Assembly (NCBI GenBank): GCA_944350395.1
Contig: CALVPA010000057.1
Location: 1-8,529, forward strand
DNA length: 8,529 nt
Origin: an uncultured Bacilli bacterium
GTDB taxonomy: Bacteria > Bacillota_I > Bacilli_A > RF39 > UBA660
Direction of reading: 5' to 3'
In this document: positions 1-4,362 of the stretch, in pieces
Layout: each line of letters begins with the position of its first letter
Numbering within the stretch: position 1 is the first letter of the stretch
Made by a program: the position numbers and the translations under genes
The notes under the pieces: model-generated
Told to the model about the DNA's origin: nothing
Seen by the model: the letters and a program-made list of their open reading frames with translations, nothing else
Database searches by the model: none

Positions 1-1436
1 CTACTGGTTTAGCAGCTAGTCCTGGCGTTGCCGTCGGACATCTAGTATTTAAAAGTGAAGAAACTAAGAAACTCAAAGACAGCGACTCTATATTAGTTAG
101 AAATGAGACGAGTCCAGAAGACATCGATGGCATGATTTACGCAAACGGAATTCTCACGAGAAATGGAGGTCTAACGAGTCATGCTGCGGTCGTTGCAAGA
201 GGCTTTGGGGAATGTGCTGTATGTGGAGCTAGTGCTATCGAAATAGATGAAGAAGCTGAAACTATGACAGTTGCTGGAAAAGTATTTACTAAAAACGATT
301 ACATATCGATTGATGGCTCTACCGGAAACGTTTATGAAGGTAAAATTGCTCTTGCTAAGAGTAGCGAAAATACTGAGAGTTTTGATAAAATTTTATCTAT
401 GATAACTAAATATGAAGGAATAAGTGTAAGAGCAAATGCCGATACGAAAGAATCCGCTAAACTCGCTAAAAATTTTGGAGCAAAAGGTATCGGTCTTGTT
501 AGAACAGAGCATATGTTCTTTAACGAAGAGAGAATACTTAACATGAGAAGAATGATTCTCTCTGCAAACGAAAAAGAAAGAAAAGAAGCTCTAGACAAAC
601 TCGAAAGATATCAAGAAGAAGATTTTACAAGCATTTTAAGAGAGATGAGCCCATATCCAGTTATCGTAAGATATCTAGATCCACCTCTTCACGAATTCTT
701 ACCTAAAGAAGAAAAAGAAAAACTATCTTGTGCTGAAGCTCTAGGAATAGATTTATCAGTCATAGATAGCAGAATAGAGGAGTTAAGAGAAGTCAACCCT
801 ATGATGGGATTTAGAGGATGCCGTTTAGGAGTAAAATATCCAGAGATAAGTATAATGCAAACTGAAGCACTCATTAAATCTGCAATTACAGTCAAAAAAG
901 AGGGATTAGAACCACACATCGAAATGATGGTACCGCTAACTACTGATTTAAAAGAATTTGAGTACATTAAATCACTGATCGACGACACTGCTAAAAAAGT
1001 GATGAATGAACTTGAATGCGAAGTTGAATATAAAGTGGGTACGATGATAGAAACTCCTAGAGCAGCACTTTTGAGTAGTGAAATTAGCAAAGTAGCTGAA
1101 TTCTATTCATTTGGAACTAACGATTTGACACAACTTACGTTCGGATTATCTAGAGATGATGCTGGTAAATTCTTAGATGTATATTATGAAAAAAAGGTAT
1201 ACGATTTCGACCCATTCTCAGCTCTCGATACGAATGGTGTAGGTAAACTTATGAAGATGGCTAAAGACAGTATTTCTAGAGATATCGAAATGGGTATATG
1301 TGGCGAACACGGAGGAGAAGAAAGTTCTATTAAATTCTGTGCTGAAATCGGTCTAGATTATGTCTCTTGTTCTCCATACAGAGTGCCTAGTGCAAGGCTC
1401 ATAAGTGCTCAAGCGTCTATACGTAATCAGAAATAA
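1..1436 (+). CDS. ppdK: Pyruvate,phosphate dikinase, C-terminal part (5' end outside window)
   Basis: PPDK interconverts pyruvate + ATP + Pi with PEP + AMP + PPi in the cytoplasm; anaerobes often use it in glycolysis. The frame is open from base 3 (first full codon ACT), giving 478 visible residues. The fragment starts in the linker before the phosphohistidine domain (GLAASPGVAVG). It then shows GILTRNGGLTSHAAVVARG with the catalytic His codon at 180-182, and the TIM-barrel PEP/pyruvate domain with ETPRAALLSSEIS, SFGTNDLTQLTFGLSRDD and GICGEHGG (catalytic Cys codon 1299-1301). The His-to-Cys distance of 373 residues is close to that of Clostridium symbiosum PPDK (H455, C831). About 395 residues, the nucleotide-binding domain, should lie upstream. 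The GLSRDDAG segment and the length favour PPDK over PEP synthase or PTS enzyme I. The ATG at 132 is internal and not the real start. No clear terminator follows. Confidence 0.96.
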   Translation, partial: TGLAASPGVAVGHLVFKSEETKKLKDSDSILVRNETSPEDIDGMIYANGILTRNGGLTSHAAVVARGFGECAVCGASAIEIDEEAETMTVAGKVFTKNDYISIDGSTGNVYEGKIALAKSSENTESFDKILSMITKYEGISVRANADTKESAKLAKNFGAKGIGLVRTEHMFFNEERILNMRRMILSANEKERKEALDKLERYQEEDFTSILREMSPYPVIVRYLDPPLHEFLPKEEKEKLSCAEALGIDLSVIDSRIEELREVNPMMGFRGCRLGVKYPEISIMQTEALIKSAITVKKEGLEPHIEMMVPLTTDLKEFEYIKSLIDDTAKKVMNELECEVEYKVGTMIETPRAALLSSEISKVAEFYSFGTNDLTQLTFGLSRDDAGKFLDVYYEKKVYDFDPFSALDTNGVGKLMKMAKDSISRDIEMGICGEHGGEESSIKFCAEIGLDYVSCSPYRVPSARLISAQASIRNQK

Positions 1437-1531
1437 AATAAATTAAAGCGAGAGATGAATTAAAAAACAATAATGACTATTAAAAAAGATAATATTTCTT
1501 CGCAAATTGAATATAATAACATGTATACTTA

Positions 1532-1560
1532 TTGACATTTTTAGAAATAAATAGTATATT
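1532..1560 (+). promoter_or_regulatory. Near-consensus sigma-A promoter of the antitoxin RNA
   Basis: TTGACA (1532-1537) and TATATT (1555-1560) are separated by exactly 17 bp, one base from a perfect housekeeping promoter. Transcription should start near 1567, about 24 nt before the first antitoxin repeat. A strong promoter here fits the need of type III systems for a large excess of antitoxin RNA over toxin. The start site is inferred. Confidence 0.8.
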
Positions 1561-1590
1561 ATTATTGCATTGAGAAAATGTAATAGTAGA

Positions 1591-1640
1591 AAATGTTAGC
1601 CGCTTATGGATGGTGCGGGTTATAAATGATTCCAATCGCG
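1591..1640 (+). repeat. Antitoxin repeat unit 1 (50 nt)
   Basis: The unit begins AAATGTTAG. Stem 1 is CCGC (1600-1603) with GCGG (1615-1618). Stem 2 is ATGGA (1606-1610), lying in the stem-1 loop, with TCCAA (1631-1635); its outermost pair is an A/A mismatch, leaving four pairs. The 12-nt linker GTTATAAATGAT (1619-1630) is identical in both units. Overall identity to unit 2 is 38 of 50. Confidence 0.88.
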
Positions 1641-1690
1641 AAATGTTAGTCGCTTCCGAGTGGTGCGAGTTATAAATGATCTCGGTCGAC
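1641..1690 (+). repeat. Antitoxin repeat unit 2 (50 nt)
   Basis: This unit is directly adjacent to unit 1 with the same 50-nt period. Stem 1 is TCGC (1650-1653) with GCGA (1665-1668). Stem 2 is CCGAG (1656-1660) with CTCGG (1681-1685), five full pairs. Its changes from unit 1 keep the pairing rather than the sequence. Confidence 0.88.
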
Positions 1691-1699
1691 AATGTATGA
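1691..1699 (+). repeat. Partial third antitoxin repeat
   Basis: AATGTATGA resembles the AAATGTTAG start of the full units with one base fewer, and runs straight into the terminator stem. Ending in a fractional repeat is usual for type III antitoxin RNAs and would give the last full unit a 3' cut site. Confidence 0.55.
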
Positions 1700-1735
1700 A
1701 AATTCTATCTTAATTGATAGAGTTTTCTTTTTATT
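1699..1735 (+). terminator. Intrinsic terminator between antitoxin RNA and toxin gene
   Basis: The 11-bp stem AAAATTCTATC (1699-1709) / GATAGAGTTTT (1716-1726) has one T-G wobble and a 6-nt loop TTAATT. It is followed by the T-rich tail CTTTTTATTTAT. In this family such a terminator is leaky, so most transcripts make only antitoxin and a minority read through into the toxin. Confidence 0.85.
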
Positions 1736-1766
1736 TATGTTAATATTTATTTAGGAGTTGATTACA

Positions 1767-2246
1767 TTGCAAGTACAAACAGGATATATATATCATATTA
1801 AAGATGAGTTTTTTGATAAAATCAATGATGATGGGTTAATGATAAATCATGAAAATGGTCGATCTAGACCAACATATTTTACTATTAAAGATAAAGATAT
1901 ATTGTGGTTCATACCATTAAGTAGTAAAGTATCTAAATACCAAACTATAATCGATAAAAAAATTAAAAAATACGGAAGTTGTAAATCTATAATGATAAGT
2001 GAAATCGCAAGTAAAAAAGCAGTTATACTTTTACAAAATGCTTTCCCAACATTAGAAAAATATATAGATCATCCTCATACAATCAATGGCGCTCCCGTTA
2101 GAGTAGCGGATAATTTGAAAGATGAAATATTAGAAAATTTTAATTCTTTATTGGCTTTAAAAAAGCAAGGTATTAATTTGTTCTTTGTAGATATAGACAA
2201 GTTAAAGAAGAAAATGCTAGATGAAAAAAAATATACAAATAAATAA
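1767..2246 (+). CDS. cptN: Type III toxin, CptN/ToxN/AbiQ-family endoribonuclease
   Basis: This is a predicted sequence-specific RNase toxin, held inactive by the antitoxin RNA encoded just upstream. The 159-residue protein shows features I recognise from CptN-type toxins: GYIYHIKDEFF near the N-terminus, RPTYFTI at 34-40, WFIPLSSKVSKY at 47-58, LLQNAFPTLEKYIDH and HTINGAPV in the middle, and FFVDIDKLKKKML at the end. S52, S53 and nearby K54/K57 sit where ToxN carries its catalytic T52, S53 and K55; this match is by position only. The start is probably TTG at 1767: AGGAG (1753-1757) lies 9 nt before it, whereas TTG at 1758 would touch the ribosome site. A TTG start should keep toxin output low. 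Known relatives can abort phage infection or stabilise plasmids; the role here is unknown. The gene lies alone between housekeeping genes, as an acquired cassette would. Confidence 0.9.
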   Translation: MQVQTGYIYHIKDEFFDKINDDGLMINHENGRSRPTYFTIKDKDILWFIPLSSKVSKYQTIIDKKIKKYGSCKSIMISEIASKKAVILLQNAFPTLEKYIDHPHTINGAPVRVADNLKDEILENFNSLLALKKQGINLFFVDIDKLKKKMLDEKKYTNK

Positions 2247-2269
2247 TGAATAATGAATAATGAATAATT
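2242..2269 (+). repeat. Heptamer tandem repeat (AATAATG x3 + AATAATT) over the toxin stop codon
   Basis: Three perfect AATAATG copies (2242-2262) and one imperfect copy (2263-2269) begin at the last toxin codons. The 7-nt period places TAA or TGA stops in all three frames just after the gene. It is probably a slippage microsatellite; no function is evident. Confidence 0.8.
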
Positions 2270-2288
2270 ATATAGGCATTTTAACAGT

Positions 2289-2317
2289 TTGACACAAAAT
2301 ATTATTTTTGTTATATT
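2289..2317 (+). promoter_or_regulatory. Near-consensus sigma-A promoter upstream of the Smr-domain gene
   Basis: TTGACA (2289-2294), a 17-bp spacer and TATATT (2312-2317) give the same boxes and spacing as the antitoxin promoter. The expected start near 2324 would give a leader of about 118 nt before the ATG at 2442. It restarts transcription after the toxin-antitoxin cassette. Confidence 0.75.
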
Positions 2318-2345
2318 TAAGTAAGAAAAATGTTAATTTGGTTTT

Positions 2346-2388
2346 ATGGGGGCTATTTCGATATAGAACCCCATTTTTGTAGAAATAG
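2346..2388 (+). promoter_or_regulatory. Structured leader: terminator-like hairpin with possible pseudoknot
   Basis: ATGGGG (2346-2351) pairs with CCCCAT (2369-2374), and CTAT (2353-2356) with ATAG (2363-2366), around a TTCGAT loop. A TTTTT run (2374-2378) follows, as in an intrinsic terminator. CTATTTC (2353-2359) inside the hairpin is also fully complementary to GAAATAG (2382-2388) just downstream, so an H-type pseudoknot could compete with the upper stem. It lies between the promoter and the Smr gene. It could be a weak terminator for upstream transcripts, an attenuator or an mRNA-stabilising fold. It matches no riboswitch class I recognise. Confidence 0.5.
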
Positions 2389-2441
2389 GTAAGAAATCAA
2401 AATACATTTCAGTTTTCTATTATTTAACGGAGGAATACTAA

Positions 2442-2741
2442 ATGAAGCCTAGAAGTTTAGATAAAAAATTTATCGATCCATTTTTAAAGATACTTCCAAC
2501 TCTAGATGTTCACGGTGAAACTAAAGATACTGTAACATTTGTAGTCGGAGACTTTATAAATATGCACTACAAGATGGGGCATTTAAAAATAGCAATTATA
2601 CACGGAAGAACTTCTCACATATTAAAAGATGAAATTCACCATTATCTCAAAAAAAATGATAAGGTATCTAAATTTTATCTATACAACTTTAACGATGGTA
2701 TAACTATAGTCGAGATAAAAACTTTAGTAAAATTATTGTGA
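2442..2741 (+). CDS. Small stand-alone Smr-domain protein (divergent)
   Basis: This 99-residue protein is close to one Smr domain in length, the module found at the C-terminus of MutS2 and in small solo proteins, where it acts as a DNA or RNA endonuclease. Both hallmark segments are present: LDVHGETKDT (residues 21-30), matching the LDLHG motif, and IIHGRTSHIL (52-61), in the place of the usual IIHGKGxGxL. The C-terminal NDGITIVEI (84-92) matches the final GxTIV strand. The second glycine of HGKG is replaced (HGRT), so activity may differ from the norm. The start is fixed by GGAGGA (2429-2434), 7 nt before the ATG. It has its own promoter and leader and is followed by an 87-nt gap before sepF. 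The domain call is firm; the cellular role is unknown. Confidence 0.75.
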   Translation: MKPRSLDKKFIDPFLKILPTLDVHGETKDTVTFVVGDFINMHYKMGHLKIAIIHGRTSHILKDEIHHYLKKNDKVSKFYLYNFNDGITIVEIKTLVKLL

Positions 2742-2828
2742 TATAGATACAAAAATCTCTAGTAAAAAAAGTATAAGTATGATAAAATGGAAAAGTAAAA
2801 TAAAAAATAAACTAGGAGAGTGAATGTT

Positions 2829-3239
2829 ATGGCATTTGATAAACTTAAAAAAATGTTAGGCGATGACGACGATGCAGAAACTGTAGATGAAGAAGGCTAC
2901 TTCACTTTAGATAATGGAAAAGATAAATCTAATAAGGAATGTAGCAATCAGATGATTCTAGTTGAACCTCGCGCATATTCAGAGAGTCAGACGATCGCCG
3001 ATCATTTGAAATCTAAGAATACTGTAGTTGTCAACTTAAAACGTGTTACTGCTGCTCAAGCCAAAAGAATAATTGACTTTTTGACAGGAACACTGTATGC
3101 TATAGGCGGCGATTTACAGAAAATAGGGCCGGGTATATATCTTTGTACACCTAAAAATGTAAGTGTTCAAGGTAAGATAACTGAAACCGACGATGATGAA
3201 AAATCTAAGGGTAAGAACGACGAAGATATAGACTGGTAA
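2829..3239 (+). CDS. sepF: Cell division protein SepF
   Basis: SepF binds the membrane and the C-terminal tail of FtsZ, and tethers and arranges the Z-ring during septum formation. The 136-residue protein has the family layout. A short amphipathic start (MAFDKLKKMLG) serves as membrane anchor. An acidic, variable linker follows (about residues 12-40). The compact SepF domain runs from QMILVEPRAY (41-50) through TVVVNLKRVTAAQAKRIIDF to GTLYAIGGDLQKIGPGIYLC. The tail is highly acidic. I chose ATG 2829 because AGGAG (2814-2818) is 10 nt upstream and the protein then opens as other SepFs do; the GTG at 2820 would overlap the ribosome site. divIVA follows after 26 nt, a pairing common in Bacillota, though the ylmG and ylmH genes often found between them are absent. 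Confidence 0.95.
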   Translation: MAFDKLKKMLGDDDDAETVDEEGYFTLDNGKDKSNKECSNQMILVEPRAYSESQTIADHLKSKNTVVVNLKRVTAAQAKRIIDFLTGTLYAIGGDLQKIGPGIYLCTPKNVSVQGKITETDDDEKSKGKNDEDIDW

Positions 3240-3265
3240 GGCATGAATCTGAAGGGTGATGAACT

Positions 3266-3700
3266 ATGGAAAAGTTTAATAGTTCTTTTAGAGGTTATAA
3301 CATTAAGGAAGTTAATAACTTTGTCGATGAGATGACTCGTGAATATACTTCGATGTTAGACAAACTTAAAAAGAAAGATGAAGAGATACAGTCTTTAAAT
3401 TTAGAACTTAAAAAATATAAAGAAATGGAAAGTAGTATAGGAAGAGCGAGTATCTATTCTAGTGAAACTAATTCTCAAATCACCCAGATGGCAAGAAATG
3501 AAGCAAAGATGATTATCGATGATGCGAAGAGAAATGCATCGCGTATAGTTAACGATGCCCTTTTAGATGCTGAAAGAACAGAGATGCGTGCAGAACAGTT
3601 AAGACGCAATATGGTAGTCTTTAAAAGACGCCTTAGAGCTATCGTACAAACTGGAATGCAGACAGTTGAAGACATCGATGAATTAAAGTTAGATGATTAG
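3266..3700 (+). CDS. divIVA: DivIVA-family cell-pole/septum protein, short N-terminus
   Basis: DivIVA proteins sense curved membrane at poles and septa and recruit partners in division, chromosome anchoring or polar growth. This 144-residue protein has the conserved membrane-binding segment NSSFRGYNIKEVNNFVDEM at residues 5-23. F8 and R9 correspond to the membrane-inserting F17 and R18 of Bacillus subtilis DivIVA. Charged coiled-coil heptads fill about residues 25-55 and 75-125. The usual opening (LTPxDIxNKxF) is missing: translation begins about nine residues later than in B. subtilis, and an in-frame TGA (3260-3262) just before the ATG rules out extension. The ribosome site AAGGGTGAT (3252-3260) is well placed. 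The gene probably shares a transcript with sepF and ends in a terminator over its own stop codon. GpsB-like proteins are related, but the sepF neighbour and length favour DivIVA. Confidence 0.9.
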   Translation: MEKFNSSFRGYNIKEVNNFVDEMTREYTSMLDKLKKKDEEIQSLNLELKKYKEMESSIGRASIYSSETNSQITQMARNEAKMIIDDAKRNASRIVNDALLDAERTEMRAEQLRRNMVVFKRRLRAIVQTGMQTVEDIDELKLDD

Positions 3701-3720
3701 TCACAACAGTGGCTTTTTAT
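3699..3720 (+). terminator. Intrinsic terminator overlapping the divIVA stop codon
   Basis: The stem AGTCAC (3699-3704) / GTGGCT (3709-3714) has one T-G wobble and an AACA tetraloop, and is followed by TTTTTATTTTG. The 5' arm includes the last two bases of the divIVA TAG. The stem is only 6 bp, so readthrough into ruvA is possible. Confidence 0.7.
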
Positions 3721-3775
3721 TTTGTCTTGATTTGTCTTTTTAAGTCTTTTTTTTATATTTTATTTTTAGTATAAT
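3721..3775 (+). promoter_or_regulatory. Candidate ruvA promoter region with phased GTCTT repeats
   Basis: A perfect TATAAT (3770-3775) lies 20 bp before the ruvA ATG, but no good -35 box sits 17 bp upstream (only a T run). Further upstream, GTCTT occurs three times at exact 10-bp steps (3724, 3734, 3744) in a T-rich tract. This may be an UP-like or activator-bound region, or just a T-rich post-terminator tract. The implied leader is only about 14 nt, which makes the promoter uncertain. Confidence 0.4.
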
Positions 3776-3795
3776 TATCTATAGGAGGTAATGGT

Positions 3796-4353
3796 ATGTT
3801 TAACTATATAAAAGGTAAAGTCACTATTATCGAAAGTAATATGATCGTAATAGAAAATGGTGGTATCGGTTACACGGTTTATGTCGCTAATCCATACAGT
3901 TTTGAAGAAGGAACTGACGAAACAGTTTATCTATATAATCAGATTAGAGAAGATGAAAATACACTTTACGGCTTTAAATCTAAAGAAGAAAGAGATTTAT
4001 TTTTAAAACTTTTAGGTGTAAAAGGATTAGGCCCTAAAGTTGGTATAGGTTTTTTTGCTGCCGGATCTGTTTCAGGTATAGTAGATGCTATCGAAAGAGA
4101 AAACGTTTTATATCTCAAGAAATTCCCAAAAGTTGGGGAGAAACTTGCTAGACAGATCGTCTTAGATTTAAAAGGCAAACTTGGCTCTATCGATGTGAGC
4201 ACTTCTTCTAAGACTGACTCATTCGAATTAATAAGTGTTTTAGAGAGTCTCGGTTATAAGAGTGTCGATATAAATAGAATTATCCCTAATATCGATAAAG
4301 AAAAGTCTATCGAAGATCAGGTCAAAGATGCACTCAAGATGCTACTCAAATAG
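3796..4353 (+). CDS. ruvA: Holliday junction branch-migration complex subunit RuvA
   Basis: RuvA is a tetramer that grips four-way DNA junctions and loads the RuvB motor in recombinational repair. The 185 residues are slightly shorter than the usual 200 or so. Domain I is the OB fold (1-62), opening MFNYIKGKVT, with the acidic residues E52 and D53 in REDENTLYGF at the site of the strand-separating acidic pin. Domain II has two helix-hairpin-helix motifs, LGVKGLGPKV (73-82) and KKFPKVGEKLA (about 108-118), leading to RQIVLDLKGKL. Domain III, which binds RuvB, is about 140-185 after a short serine/threonine-rich linker. The ribosome site AGGAGG (3783-3788) is well placed. It is the first gene of the ruvAB-folate run; its TAG stop lies partly inside the ruvB ribosome site, suggesting translational coupling. 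No GAAC-N4-GTTC LexA-type box was seen upstream. Confidence 0.96.
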   Translation: MFNYIKGKVTIIESNMIVIENGGIGYTVYVANPYSFEEGTDETVYLYNQIREDENTLYGFKSKEERDLFLKLLGVKGLGPKVGIGFFAAGSVSGIVDAIERENVLYLKKFPKVGEKLARQIVLDLKGKLGSIDVSTSSKTDSFELISVLESLGYKSVDINRIIPNIDKEKSIEDQVKDALKMLLK

Positions 4354-4362
4354 GAGGTTTAT

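Larger units (their letters stand above)
1567..1735 (+). ncRNA. Type III antitoxin RNA (CptI/ToxI-like), two 50-nt pseudoknot repeats plus remnant
   Basis: This is a predicted RNA between a strong promoter and an intrinsic terminator, directly upstream of a CptN/ToxN-family toxin gene. That is the standard layout of type III toxin-antitoxin loci. It holds repeat 1 (1591-1640), repeat 2 (1641-1690) and a short start of a third (1691-1699). Each repeat can fold as an H-type pseudoknot. Stem 1 pairs unit positions 10-13 with 25-28. Stem 2 pairs loop positions 16-20 with 41-45. The repeats differ at 12 positions, ten of them in these stems: four pairs change in a compensatory way, and one A/A mismatch in unit 1 is a C-G pair in unit 2. 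In known systems the toxin cuts such a precursor into single repeats, which bind and inhibit it; here the A-rich unit starts (AAATG) are the likely cut sites. Both ends of the RNA are inferred. Confidence 0.87.

Noticed and set aside
332..1090. Minus-strand open frames inside ppdK, and similar ones inside divIVA, ruvA, ruvB, folD, glyA and thyA
   Set aside because: They are antisense shadows of well-identified genes and show no domain or ribosome site of their own.
1437..1531. Terminator after ppdK
   Set aside because: GCGA and TCGC flank part of the region, but the rest of the arms do not pair and no T run follows. I see no supported element in these 95 bases, so ppdK readthrough into the antitoxin is possible.
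1591..1690. CRISPR-like array
   Set aside because: The units are directly adjacent with no spacers, there are only two, their differences covary as stem pairs, and no cas gene is nearby.
1480..1692. Minus-strand open frame of 70 codons across the antitoxin region
   Set aside because: It runs over the promoter and both RNA repeats, has no recognisable domain, and the repeats are fully explained as pseudoknot RNA on the + strand.
1758..1766. Upstream TTG as the toxin start
   Set aside because: It touches the AGGAG ribosome site directly, so spacing is too short; TTG at 1767 has a workable 9-nt spacer.
2324..2441. Known riboswitch class (preQ1, purine, fluoride, guanidine) in the Smr leader
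   Set aside because: None of the conserved core sequences I know from these classes is present; only the generic hairpin and a 7-nt complement are seen.
2820..2828. GTG at 2820 as the sepF start
   Set aside because: It is one base from the AGGAG ribosome site. ATG at 2829 has better spacing and gives the family's typical opening residues.
2742..2828. Dedicated sepF promoter (TATGAT at 2778-2783)
   Set aside because: The -10-like word has no acceptable -35 partner at 16-18 bp, and such words are frequent in AT-rich DNA.
3701..3795. LexA/SOS box before ruvAB
   Set aside because: No GAAC-N4-GTTC or similar palindrome is found between divIVA and ruvA.
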